From: Candidatus Rokuibacteriota bacterium
GTDB lineage: Bacteria; Methylomirabilota; Methylomirabilia; Rokubacteriales; CSP1-6
DNA length: 44,567 nucleotides
Direction of reading: 5' to 3'
NCBI GenBank assembly: GCA_003221635.1
Contig: QHSR01000246.1
Coordinates: 1-44,567 of the forward strand
Within the stretch, counting starts at the first letter, position 1. Each line of letters opens with the position of its first letter. The notes beneath the pieces are model-generated. The model was not told the DNA's origin, ran no database searches, and worked only from the letters and a program-made list of their open reading frames with translations. Below are positions 35,670 through 43,903 of the stretch, piece by piece. The position numbers were made by a program, and so were the translations under genes.

Positions 35670-36134
35670 GTGAACGCATCCGAGATCCGGAATGGTATGC
35701 ACTCGTTGCTCCGCGGGCTGACCCCGCAGCAGGTCGAGCAGCTCGCCCAGGCCTCGGTCGGCCAGAAGGTCGCCAGCGGGCACGCGCTGATGAACGAGGG
35801 CGACCGGCCGAGCGGGCTCATGTTCCTCCTGCAAGGCCGGGTCGAGATCTTCAAGCATGGCGCTGACGGGCAGCGCGAGTTGCTCGCCAAGATCGACGCG
35901 CCGACTCTCCTGGGCGAGATGAGCCTCATCACCGACCGTCCCACCTCGGCCACCGTCATGGCCGTCGCCGAGTGCGAGCTCCAGCTGCTGACCAAGACGC
36001 AGTTCCAGCGGCTGATCGCGAGCGACAGCATCGCCGCCTACAGGCTGGTCGTGATCATCGCCGAGGTGCTCGCGCAACGGCTCGCCCGACTCGATCGGAA
36101 GGTGCTCGAGCTGACCGGCCACTGGAACCTCTAA
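35670..36134 (+). CDS. Stand-alone cyclic-nucleotide-binding (CRP-like) domain protein
   Basis: 154 residues from GTG 35670. A beta-barrel CNB domain is clear: A-L-M-N-E-G-D-R-P-S-G-L-M-F-L-L-Q-G-R-V-E-I, then the phosphate-binding-cassette-like L-L-G-E-M-S-L-I-T-D-R-P-T-S-A-T-V. No helix-turn-helix follows, so it is a sensor or partner domain rather than a complete CRP regulator. A ligand is not known. The frame is open upstream into the Met8-like gene, but the bridging sequence is low in conservation and a promoter and ribosome site precede the GTG. Confidence 0.78.
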   Translation: MNASEIRNGMHSLLRGLTPQQVEQLAQASVGQKVASGHALMNEGDRPSGLMFLLQGRVEIFKHGADGQRELLAKIDAPTLLGEMSLITDRPTSATVMAVAECELQLLTKTQFQRLIASDSIAAYRLVVIIAEVLAQRLARLDRKVLELTGHWNL

Positions 36135-36430
36135 GCGCGCGCTGACGCGATCGGCGCCGCGACGAGGCCGTCGTTCTCCAGGCGCGCATTCTTCACGGCG
36201 AAGGGCACGCCGGCGAGCGGCCCGGGATCGCCTCCGGCGGCGACGAGTCGGTCGATCCGTTCCGCATCTGCAAGGGCGGTGTCGTCGAGGACGCGGGTGA
36301 AGCAGTTGAGCGCGGCGTCACGCCGGGCGATGCGCTCGAGCGCGGACGCCACGACCTCGCGCGCGGACGCGCGGCGGGCACGTATCGCCTCGGCGATCGC
36401 GACGGCCGGGGTGTCTTCGCCGGTGCTCAT
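36131..36430 (-). pseudogene. AtzE-like amidohydrolase with large internal deletion
   Basis: The ATG at 36430 opens a typical AtzE/GatA-type N-terminus: A-I-R-A-R-R-A-S-A-R-E-V-V, then L-N-C-F-T-R-V and G-P-L-A-G-V-P-F-A-V-K-N, including the first catalytic lysine. The normal sequence then breaks off and only A-R-L-E-N-D-G-L-V-A-A-P-I-A remains, which looks like the C-terminal end of the same family. About 350 residues with the Ser-cisSer-Lys centre are missing. It cannot be active. Relatives hydrolyse 1-carboxybiuret or similar amides for nitrogen salvage. Confidence 0.72.
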
Positions 36431-36597
36431 GGGCGGAAGATCGGCGCGGGTTCGACCTCGTCGGGCAGCGGGAACTCCGCAAACAGACGCGCGAAGCTGA
36501 GGAGCCCTGTCAGCTGCTCGGCCACCGAAGCGGCGCTTCCTGGCTCGAGTGGGAGCCCGAGCAGCCCGGCCAGACGCTCGATGTCGGCCTCGGTCAC
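36427..36597 (-). CDS. AtzG-like small subunit (DUF4089)
   Basis: 56 residues from GTG 36597: T-E-A-D-I-E-R-L-A-G-L-L-G-L-P-L, ending in F-P-L-P-D-E-V-E-P-A-P-I-F-R-P, the hallmark of AtzG-like proteins that partner AtzE. The stop overlaps the atzE ATG (ATGA). With AtzE destroyed it probably has no function. Confidence 0.7.
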   Translation of the reverse strand: MTEADIERLAGLLGLPLEPGSAASVAEQLTGLLSFARLFAEFPLPDEVEPAPIFRP

Positions 36598-36710
36598 GGC
36601 AGGATATGCGCCGCAAGATAGGCCCAGGCCACGACGGCAGCCAGGTTCCGGTTCAGCGCGAGCCCGCGCATCCGGGCACTGGTGATCGGCGGGCCAATGT
36701 TCGAGGTCAT
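36594..36710 (-). CDS. Short open frame before atzG
   Basis: 38 residues from ATG 36710 with a hydrophobic C-terminal half; the stop overlaps the atzG GTG. It overlaps no homologous gene I recognise. It may be the end of a lost permease or just chance. Confidence 0.2.
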   Translation of the reverse strand: MTSNIGPPITSARMRGLALNRNLAAVVAWAYLAAHILP

Positions 36711-36739
36711 CGGCCGACCGTAGCGCCTGCTCTCGGAAT

Positions 36740-37066
36740 AGGCAACCTCTCGCTGATGCCTCATTCCTGGGCAAGAGACACCAGGAGGCAAAGCGGCTGG
36801 CGGCCGCCGTCGGTGTGGATGTCGAGACGGCGATGGCGACCACCGCGATGCCGCTGCGCACCGACTTCCCGCTGACGACGGATCCGTTCAAGTACCGCCT
36901 GATGGAGCTCGTCGGCGTGTACGGCGACGCGCTACGGGACCGGTGCAACGGGCTCTTCAGCGACGGGATCCTCTTGGCGATCTACTGCGTCGTGAAGCTC
37001 GAGAAGAAGGGCGAGCGCGGTGTCCCGACCATCGACGCGAAGTTCCTGCACTACAAGGAGTACTGA
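36740..37066 (+). pseudogene. cynS: Cyanate hydratase (cynS) fragment, 5'-truncated, catalytic Ser replaced
   Basis: The frame shows A-S-F-L-G-K-R-H-Q-E-A-K-R-L-A, then P-L-T-T-D-P-F-K-Y-R-L-M-E-L-V-G-V-Y-G and F-S-D-G-I-L-L-A-I-Y, ending K-F-L-H-Y-K-E-Y, which aligns with CynS to its C-terminus. Catalytic Arg and Glu (Y-R-x-x-E) are kept, but the serine of G-I-x-S-A-I is leucine here. The N-terminal helical domain is missing and no ATG is in frame; GTG 36815 would give 83 residues. CynS converts cyanate and bicarbonate to ammonia and CO2. Confidence 0.65.
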
Positions 37067-37071
37067 GATGG

Positions 37072-37257
37072 GGTGCCCGGCGCGTGAGCAAACCACGGTG
37101 TCTGCTTATTCGGCGGGCACCGGTTGCGGAAGACGCAACGCTAAGTTCGCGTCAACGTTGGACCCCCTGCGCGGCACGCGCCTTGCTGCCGCGAGGGACG
37201 CGCGACAGCGACGTCGCAGAAACGGGTAATGGCGCCCGAGGCGGGGCGCCATTTTTT
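37072..37257 (+). terminator. Structured leader and terminator hairpin upstream of amtB (putative attenuator)
   Basis: The 234-bp gap before amtB contains no gene. It has a long-range 8-bp pairing GGTGCCCG (37072-37079) with CGGGCACC (37114-37121), a 6-bp hairpin GTTGCG/CGCAAC (37123-37139), and a strong terminator: AATGGCGCCC (37228-37237) with GGGCGCCATT (37244-37253), then T6. The GTG of amtB follows 44 nt later. The terminator arms share ATGGCGC/GCGCCAT with the nrtA leader. Confidence 0.7.
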
Positions 37258-37300
37258 GCCGGGCGACTGCGCTAGCGCGCGGCCCGAGGAGGGCACGACC

Positions 37301-38977
37301 GTGGCGGAATTGGAATCCATCAAACGCACGCTACCGTGGAGGATCATCGCAGCCCTGGTCGTCGCCTGCCTGCTGGCCGTCGGCGGTTGGGTGTTCGCTC
37401 AGGACAAAGCCGCCGCACCGGCCGCGCCTGCGGCGCCGGCCGCTGCTCCCGCTCCGCCGCCGAAGCCAGACCCGGGAGGCATCGCCACAGGCGGCATCGC
37501 AGACGTCACGGCCAAGGAGGCGGGCAAGCCGACGCTCGCCGAGATCGCCGACTTCGCGGGCCACAACCGGGTGTCGATCAACCTGATGTGGACACTGCTC
37601 ACCGGCTTTCTCGTCATGTTCATGCAGGCGGGGTTCGCGCTCGCCGAGACCGGCTTCACGCGCGCGAAAAACGTCGCGCACACCATGATGATGAATTTCA
37701 TGGTCTACGCGATCGGCATGACGGGCTACTGGATCATGGGCTTCGCGCTCCAGATGGGCGGCGCGAGCCCCCTCGCCACGCTGGGCGGCACCGGCGTGCT
37801 GGACGGCGAGTTCACGATCTCGCTCTTCGGCAAGGACTTCGGCCTCTGGGGCACCAAGGGCTTCTTCCTGGCCGGCTCGACGTACGACGTCGGCGTATTC
37901 GCGCTGTTCCTCTTCCAGATGGTCTTCATGGACACCGCGGCCACGATTCCGACGGGCGCGATGGCCGAGCGGTGGAAGTTCTCCTCGTTCGTCACCTATG
38001 GCTTCTTCATCTCGATGATCACCTATCCGCTCTTCGCCAACTGGGTGTGGGGCGGAGGCTGGCTCTCACAGCTCGGCAAAAACTTCGGCCTGGGCCACGG
38101 CTACGTGGACTTCGCGGGCTCGTCGGTCGTGCACATGGTGGGCGGCGTCACCGCGCTGGCCGGCGCCATGGTGCTCGGACCGCGCATCGGCAAGTTCAAC
38201 AAGGATGGCTCGCCCAACCCGATCCCGGGTCACAACCTGCCGATGGCGGCCCTCGGCTGCTTCATCCTGGCGTTCGGGTGGTTCGGCTTCAATCCGGGGA
38301 GCACGCTGGCCGGCGGTGACCTGCGCATCGCGGTGATCGCGGTCAACACCATGCTGGCCTCGGCGTCGGGGGCGATCTTCGCGATGTTCTACATGTGGGC
38401 GAAGTACGGAAAGCCCGATCCGAGCATGATGATCAACGGCATGCTGGCTGGGCTCGTGGCGATCACCGCGCCGTGCGCCTTCGTGTCGAGCTTCTGGGCT
38501 TTCGTGATCGGCGCGTTTGCGGGAGTGCTCGTCTGCTGGTCCGTGTTCTTCATCGAGCGGACGATGAAGGTGGATGACCCGGTCGGCGCGATCTCCGTCC
38601 ATGGGACCTGCGGCGCCTGGGGCGTGCTGAGCCTCGGAATCTTCGCCGACGGCACCTATGGCGACGGCTTCAACGGAGTCCCAAGCACGGTGAAAGGGCT
38701 CTTGTACGGGGACCCGAGCCAGCTCGTCGCCCAGATCATCGGTCCGATCGTCAACCTCTGCTTCATCTTCGGCGCGTCGTGGGCCTTCTTCAAGATCTAC
38801 GACGTCGTCTTCAGCATGCGCGTCAGCCCCGAGGTCGAGCTGGAGGGTCTCGATGTGCCCGAGATGGGCGCTCACGGCTACCCGGAGGTGCATGGGCCAG
38901 CGACGCTCGTCCACGCGATGGGCACATCGGCGGTGAAGCCGCCCACGATGTCGATGGCGCCCGAGCGCTCGCGGTAA
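37301..38977 (+). CDS. amtB: AmtB-type ammonium transporter
   Basis: A 558-residue Amt/Rh channel with about eleven helices after an N-terminal hydrophobic segment and a Pro/Ala-rich linker. Hallmarks are M-Q-A-G-F-A-L-A-E-T-G, D-F-A-G-S-S-V-V-H-M-V-G-G-V with the first pore histidine and V-H-G-T-C-G-A-W-G-V-L with the second. It moves ammonium into the cell. The GTG at 37301 follows GAGGAGGG. The glnK gene follows 18 nt later, the usual partner that plugs the channel at high nitrogen. Confidence 0.95.
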   Translation: MAELESIKRTLPWRIIAALVVACLLAVGGWVFAQDKAAAPAAPAAPAAAPAPPPKPDPGGIATGGIADVTAKEAGKPTLAEIADFAGHNRVSINLMWTLLTGFLVMFMQAGFALAETGFTRAKNVAHTMMMNFMVYAIGMTGYWIMGFALQMGGASPLATLGGTGVLDGEFTISLFGKDFGLWGTKGFFLAGSTYDVGVFALFLFQMVFMDTAATIPTGAMAERWKFSSFVTYGFFISMITYPLFANWVWGGGWLSQLGKNFGLGHGYVDFAGSSVVHMVGGVTALAGAMVLGPRIGKFNKDGSPNPIPGHNLPMAALGCFILAFGWFGFNPGSTLAGGDLRIAVIAVNTMLASASGAIFAMFYMWAKYGKPDPSMMINGMLAGLVAITAPCAFVSSFWAFVIGAFAGVLVCWSVFFIERTMKVDDPVGAISVHGTCGAWGVLSLGIFADGTYGDGFNGVPSTVKGLLYGDPSQLVAQIIGPIVNLCFIFGASWAFFKIYDVVFSMRVSPEVELEGLDVPEMGAHGYPEVHGPATLVHAMGTSAVKPPTMSMAPERSR

Positions 38978-39334
<357 letters not shown>

Positions 39335-39340
39335 CCCGAG

Positions 39341-40528
39341 TTGAATGCGCCCGTGTATGGCCAGGTCCCCAAGCCCGAGGATGCGAAGCCCGCGGAGACC
39401 AAGCCCGCGGAGAAGAAGGAAGAGAAGCCGAAGACGCTCTGGGAGGAGAATGTCCTCTTCGCCTACATCGAGAACAGCTTGGTGTGGAACATGGGCCGGT
39501 CGGGCCGGGACCACACCAACAACGAGCTACGCGTCTTCGACAACGAGGACGGCTACACGTTCAATGCGGCGGAGTTCAGTATCAAGAAGGACCCATCGGA
39601 GAAGTATCCCTTCGGATACGGCGTCGTCCTCACGACGGGAATCGATGCGCAGAAGATCCATGCGCTCGGTATGTTCCGTGGCGACAACGACACGTATCCG
39701 TTCCGCAACACAGCGAAGTTCGATGTCAAGGACGCTTACGCCTCTTACACGATCCCGATCGGAAGTGGCCTCACCGTGAAGGCCGGGAAGTTCGTTACGC
39801 TGCTCGGGTACGAGGTCATCGACGGGCCTCTAAACCCGAATTTCTCACGATCGTTCATGTTCGGCTTCGCGATCCCGTTCACCCACGTGGGCGGTCTGCT
39901 GTCGTACTCGCCTTTCGAGTGGCTTACGGTCACCGCAGGCCCGGTCGTCGGCTGGGACGTTGCCCGGGACAACAACAGCCAGATGTCCGTCATGGGGCAG
40001 TTCGCCGTGACGCCGATCAAGGACCTTCCGCTGACGCTCAGCTGGATCACCGGTCCCGAGCAGGCTCGCCAAAACGGTAACCCGCGCACCGTGCTCGACT
40101 GGGTCGGCAACTACACCGGCATCAAGGGGCTCACGCTCGGCCTGAACGTCGACTACGGCTGGGAGTATAACGAAGCCTCGCTCGTTGCTTCGAGGACTCG
40201 CTCCGATAGCACCACCGCCTCGTGGTGGGGATGGGCGGGCTACGCGATCTACGACTGGACCGACAAGCTACGCACCTCGCTTCGGCTCGAGTACTTCAAG
40301 GACGCCGAGAGCGTCCGTACCCTCGCGGCCCCGGTGGGTACGAAGCTCGATCTGTACGGTGTCACCGCCACGATTCAGTACAACATCTGGAAGGGGCTGT
40401 TTGCTCGGCTCGAGTACCGACACGACTCGGCGAACCAGAAGGTCTTCGCGATCCGTGCCCCCGGCTATGTGCCGACCGGGAAGTCCCAGGACACCATGAC
40501 CCTGGCTGTTCATTACAGCTTCTTTTGA
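39341..40528 (+). CDS. Outer-membrane beta-barrel porin, OmpL-like, signal peptide missing
   Basis: 395 residues with alternating amphipathic beta strands, many aromatic girdles and a terminal H-Y-S-F-F, typical for an outer-membrane barrel. It begins L-N-A-P-V-Y-G-Q-V-P-K-P with a Lys/Glu/Pro-rich stretch, then T-L-W-E-E-N-V-L-F-A-Y. A signal peptide is expected but the frame is closed by the glnK stop directly upstream; only the end of one (A-P-V-Y-G-Q) seems left. The TTG at 39341 is the only start available. The porin may supply the cell envelope with nitrogen compounds, judged by position only. Confidence 0.78.
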   Translation: MNAPVYGQVPKPEDAKPAETKPAEKKEEKPKTLWEENVLFAYIENSLVWNMGRSGRDHTNNELRVFDNEDGYTFNAAEFSIKKDPSEKYPFGYGVVLTTGIDAQKIHALGMFRGDNDTYPFRNTAKFDVKDAYASYTIPIGSGLTVKAGKFVTLLGYEVIDGPLNPNFSRSFMFGFAIPFTHVGGLLSYSPFEWLTVTAGPVVGWDVARDNNSQMSVMGQFAVTPIKDLPLTLSWITGPEQARQNGNPRTVLDWVGNYTGIKGLTLGLNVDYGWEYNEASLVASRTRSDSTTASWWGWAGYAIYDWTDKLRTSLRLEYFKDAESVRTLAAPVGTKLDLYGVTATIQYNIWKGLFARLEYRHDSANQKVFAIRAPGYVPTGKSQDTMTLAVHYSFF

Positions 40529-40544
40529 TCCACGAGAGCACGAC

Positions 40545-40868
40545 ATGGCCGAGCGTGCGGACGGTCACGGCGAGAGATTGGCGGAGCTGAACGGTGTCGC
40601 GCGCGCGCTTGCCGAGACCGTGCCGCTGCTCGTCGAGCGGCTCTCGGCGGCGCGGTCAGGACAGCTCTACCGAGAGGCGCTCGAGCTGCTCGAGCGGCCG
40701 TTACTGGGGCACGTTCTGTCGATGACCGGAGGTAACCAGCTCCGCGCCGCCCGGCTGCTCGGGCTCAACCGCAACACCCTTCGCAAGCGCTGCCGGGAGC
40801 TATGCCTCGCGTTGCCAGGGAGATCGGGACGCGCCCCCGGCGGCCGGGCCGCCGCGCCCATCCCCTAG
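40545..40868 (+). CDS. Fis-type helix-turn-helix protein
   Basis: 107 residues; the C-terminal half reads H-V-L-S-M-T-G-G-N-Q-L-R-A-A-R-L-L-G-L-N-R-N-T-L-R-K-R, the DNA-binding helix-turn-helix of Fis and NtrC C-termini. The N-terminal half lacks an AAA+ or receiver domain. It may regulate the amtB block, but no binding site is identified. Confidence 0.8.
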   Translation: MAERADGHGERLAELNGVARALAETVPLLVERLSAARSGQLYREALELLERPLLGHVLSMTGGNQLRAARLLGLNRNTLRKRCRELCLALPGRSGRAPGGRAAAPIP

Positions 40869-40877
40869 ATTTGATAG

Positions 40878-40930
40878 GCTCGCCTCGGACGGCGGGGCCC
40901 GGCCCCGCGACGTCCTGCGGCTCGCACGAC
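40878..40930 (-). repeat. REP-like palindromic repeat, copy D
   Basis: The element on the minus strand, head GTCG at 40930, with a GGGCC-variant loop. Copies D and E lie in tandem after the Fis-like gene. Confidence 0.85.
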
Positions 40931-40939
40931 TGTCAGTAG

Positions 40940-40993
40940 GCTCGCCTCGGAAGGCGGGGCCCCAGCCCCGCGACGTCCTGCGGCTCGCACTAC
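40940..40993 (-). repeat. REP-like palindromic repeat, copy E
   Basis: Minus-strand element with head GTAG at 40993, hairpin GCGGGGC/GCCCCGC and tail CCGAGGCGAGC, 9 bp from copy D. Confidence 0.85.
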
Positions 40994-41057
40994 TAGCTCG
41001 CGCCCGGCAAGATCGCTGCGCCTCGAAGTCCCCGCCGCTCTCCGTGGGCCGGTGCCG

Positions 41058-41063
41058 TAAAAT
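41058..41063 (+). promoter_or_regulatory. Candidate -10 box TAAAAT for meaB
   Basis: TAAAAT ends 13 nt before ATG 41077, consistent with a short leader. No -35 box stands out. Confidence 0.35.
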
Positions 41064-41076
41064 GGCTGACGGCACC

Positions 41077-42063
41077 ATGATGTCCGACGTCGACACGCTC
41101 GCGAGCCAGATCGTGGAAGGCTCGACCCGTGCCCTCGCGCGCGGGCTCACCTGGGCCGAGTCCGGGGGCAAGCGGGCCGAAGCGCTGAGCGCCCGGTTGT
41201 ACCCCCACACAGGGCGCGGCCAGATCGTCGGCGTCACGGGGGCGCCCGGGAGCGGCAAGAGCACGCTGGTCCGCGGGCTGGCGCTTGTCGCGCGCGCCCG
41301 CGGCCGCACCGTCGGTGTCGTCGCGGTGGACCCTTCCTCGCCGTTCTCGGGTGGCGCGATCCTCGGCGATCGGATCCGCATGAACGACCTGGCCCTCGAT
41401 CCCGGCGTCTTTATCCGCTCGATGGCGACGCGCGGCGCCCTGGGCGGCCTCTGTCGCGCCGCGGCGGACGCCGTCGACCTCATGGATGCCGCCGGGCGAA
41501 GCCTCGTCCTCGTCGAGACCGTCGGCGTCGGGCAGGACGAGGTGGAGGTGATGCGTCTGGCTCACACGGTCCTCGTCGTCTCGGTGCCGGGTCTCGGTGA
41601 CGACGTCCAGGCGCTCAAGGCCGGTGTTCTCGAGATCGCGGATGTGCACGTCGTCAACAAGGCCGATCGCGACGGCGCCGACCGCACCGTCGCCGAGCTC
41701 CGCGCGATGCTCACCCTGCTCCCCGCGGCGGAGGAGGCCTGGATGCCGCCCGTTCTGCCCGCGGCGGCGGCGCGCGACGAAGGCATCGAGCCCATCGCCG
41801 ACGCGCTCGACGGCCACATGGCCTACCTCAAGACGAGCGGCGAGCTCGAGCGGCGGCGCCGACGGATCGTCACCGCGCGCGTGCTGAGGATCGCGCAGGA
41901 CCTGGTCGCCGAAACGGTGCTCGGCGGTGAGGCCCTCAGCGCGGAGGGGGCGGCCAGCGTCACCCTGATCGAGCGGGTGGCCCGACGCGAGCTGGCGCCT
42001 CATGCCTGCGCGCGGCTATTCTTGGCCCAGATCGCCCGCAGAACAGAAGGAGGAGTCGGATGA
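41077..42063 (+). CDS. meaB: MeaB/ArgK GTPase, methylmalonyl-CoA mutase chaperone
   Basis: About 328 residues with the G3E GTPase motifs G-A-P-G-S-G-K-S-T (P-loop), V-D-P-S-S-P-F-S-G-G-A-I-L-G-D-R-I-R-M, L-V-E-T-V-G-V-G-Q and N-K-A-D. It protects and reloads the B12-dependent methylmalonyl-CoA mutase. No mutase gene is in the window. Three in-frame ATGs (41062, 41077, 41080) are possible; 41077 fits the -10 spacing best. Its stop overlaps the next ATG. Confidence 0.92.
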   Translation: MMSDVDTLASQIVEGSTRALARGLTWAESGGKRAEALSARLYPHTGRGQIVGVTGAPGSGKSTLVRGLALVARARGRTVGVVAVDPSSPFSGGAILGDRIRMNDLALDPGVFIRSMATRGALGGLCRAAADAVDLMDAAGRSLVLVETVGVGQDEVEVMRLAHTVLVVSVPGLGDDVQALKAGVLEIADVHVVNKADRDGADRTVAELRAMLTLLPAAEEAWMPPVLPAAAARDEGIEPIADALDGHMAYLKTSGELERRRRRIVTARVLRIAQDLVAETVLGGEALSAEGAASVTLIERVARRELAPHACARLFLAQIARRTEGGVG

Positions 42064-42503
42064 ACATCGCGAACATCCTCGCGCGGAAGGGCTCGATGGC
42101 CGTGACGGTGCTTCCCGAGCAGTCGATCCGGGAAGCGCTCGCCCTGCTAGCCCTCCATAACATCGGCGCGCTGGTCGCCGTGCAGGGCGAGCACCCCGTG
42201 GGCATTCTCTCCGAGCGCGATATCGTGCGGGAGGCGGCGCGCAACGAGGGCTTCCTCGCGCGCACGGTCGCCGACCTCATGACGCGCAACGTCATCACGG
42301 GCCAGCCACACGATGATCTGCTCACGGTCGCCCACACGATGACCGAGCGGCGGATCCGTCATCTGCCGGTCGTGGACCAGGACCGGCTGATCGGGATGGT
42401 GTCGATCGGCGACGTCGTGAAAGCGCAGCGCGATCACTACCAGGGCGAGGTCGATACGCTACAGACGCAGCTCCTCGCCGGCGAGGGCGGGCTGGCGCAT
42501 TGA
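42060..42503 (+). CDS. CBS-domain pair protein
   Basis: 147 residues with two CBS motifs, each ending in an S-x-x-D-(I/V)-(V/K) helix: G-I-L-S-E-R-D-I-V-R and G-M-V-S-I-G-D-V-V-K, with the pairing R-N-V-I-T. CBS pairs bind adenine nucleotides or NAD and act as energy sensors. The ATG overlaps the meaB stop and its own stop overlaps the next TTG. Confidence 0.88.
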   Translation: MNIANILARKGSMAVTVLPEQSIREALALLALHNIGALVAVQGEHPVGILSERDIVREAARNEGFLARTVADLMTRNVITGQPHDDLLTVAHTMTERRIRHLPVVDQDRLIGMVSIGDVVKAQRDHYQGEVDTLQTQLLAGEGGLAH

Positions 42504-43903
42504 CGTCACCGACGGGGACGCCGTCGCGGCCGTTGCGCGTCGCGATCATCGGCGCCGGGCCCACCGGATTTTACGCCGCGGACCACCTGCTCAATCACCT
42601 GGAGGTGGTCGTCGAGGTCGACATGTTCGACCGGCTGCCGACACCCTATGGGCTGGTCCGCCTGGGCGTCGCGCCCGATCACCAGAAGATCAAGTTCGTG
42701 ACCAATGCCTTCGACAAGGTGGCCGCCAGCTCCCGCTTTCGCTTCTACGGCGGCGTCGATTTCGGCAAGGACGTGACGCTCGCCGACCTCCGGGCGCACT
42801 ACCACCAGATCGTGTACTGCACGGGCGCGCAGACCGACCGGCGCATGGGGATTCCCGGCGAGGATCTGTCCGGGAGCCATCCGGCGACGGAATTTGTCGC
42901 TTGGTACAACGGCCACCCCGACTATCGGGACTGCGCGTTCGATCTCTCCCAGGAAAGTGTCGCGGTCGTCGGCGTCGGCAACGTTGCGGTCGACGTCGTG
43001 AGGATCCTGTGCCGGACGCCGGAGGAGCTGGCGACCACCGACATCGCCGACTACGCGCTGGAGGCGCTGCGCAAAAGCCGCGTGAAGGAGGTCTACCTGC
43101 TCGGCCGGCGCGGGCCCGCCCAGGCCGCGTTCACCAATCCAGAGGTCAAGGAGCTCGGCGAGCTGGCCGATGCGGACATCACGGCGATCCCGCAGGAAAT
43201 CGAGCTGGACCCTTTGAGCCGCGCCGCGGTGGAGCGCAGCCAGGACCGGGCCACGCTGAAGAAGGTGGAGATTCTTCGGCAATACGCGCGACGCGCGCCC
43301 ACCGGTAAATCGCGCCGGCTGGTCCTGAGGTTCCTGGTCTCGCCGGTCGAGCTGATCGTCGACGACGCCGGGCGCGTCGCGGCGATGCGTCTCGTGCGCA
43401 ACGAGCTCTACGCCACGTCGACGGGCGCGCTGCAGCCGCGCGCGACCGACCGCTTCGAGGAGCTGCCGGTCGGTCTCGTGTTCCGCTCGGTCGGTTACCG
43501 CGGGGTGCCGCTGCCGGGCGTGCCGTTCAACGAGAGCTGGGGCGTCATCCTGAACGACAAGGGGCGTGTGCTCGATCCCGCCACCAAACAGCCGGTCGTT
43601 GGCGAGTACACCGCGGGATGGATCAAGCGCGGCCCGACGGGCGTCATCGGCACGAACAAGCCGGACGCCGCCGAGACCGTCGAGTGCATGTTCGAGGATC
43701 TCGCCCGGGGCGCCGTGCTCGAGCCGGCGCGGCCGGATGCGGCCGCCGCCGAGGCGCTCGTCCGGCAGCGCCAGCCGAGCTACGTCTCGTACGCCGACTG
43801 GCTCAAGCTCAACGCGATCGAGGTCGCGCGGGGGCGCGCCCAGGGTCGGCCCCGGGTGAAGCTGACGAGCGTGGAAGAGATGCTGGCCGCGCTGGGCCGC
43901 TGA
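42500..43903 (+). CDS. Ferredoxin-NADP+ reductase, adrenodoxin-reductase/FprA type
   Basis: A 467-residue flavoprotein. FAD-binding V-A-I-I-G-A-G-P-T-G-F-Y-A-A is near the N-terminus, followed by P-Y-G-L-V-R-L-G-V-A-P-D-H and C-T-G-A. The NADPH site is V-A-V-V-G-V-G-N-V-A-V-D-V, with L-G-R-R-G-P-A-Q-A-A-F-T. The C-terminal FAD motif is G-W-I-K-R-G-P-T-G-V-I-G-T-N. It exchanges electrons between NADPH and ferredoxin and could feed NasA and NirA. The TTG at 42500 overlaps the CBS stop. Confidence 0.93.
   Translation: MTSPTGTPSRPLRVAIIGAGPTGFYAADHLLNHLEVVVEVDMFDRLPTPYGLVRLGVAPDHQKIKFVTNAFDKVAASSRFRFYGGVDFGKDVTLADLRAHYHQIVYCTGAQTDRRMGIPGEDLSGSHPATEFVAWYNGHPDYRDCAFDLSQESVAVVGVGNVAVDVVRILCRTPEELATTDIADYALEALRKSRVKEVYLLGRRGPAQAAFTNPEVKELGELADADITAIPQEIELDPLSRAAVERSQDRATLKKVEILRQYARRAPTGKSRRLVLRFLVSPVELIVDDAGRVAAMRLVRNELYATSTGALQPRATDRFEELPVGLVFRSVGYRGVPLPGVPFNESWGVILNDKGRVLDPATKQPVVGEYTAGWIKRGPTGVIGTNKPDAAETVECMFEDLARGAVLEPARPDAAAAEALVRQRQPSYVSYADWLKLNAIEVARGRAQGRPRVKLTSVEEMLAALGR

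Noticed and set aside
37067-37227. A tRNA or known riboswitch in the amtB leader
   Set aside because: No cloverleaf or T-loop sequence, and no class-specific motif was recognised.
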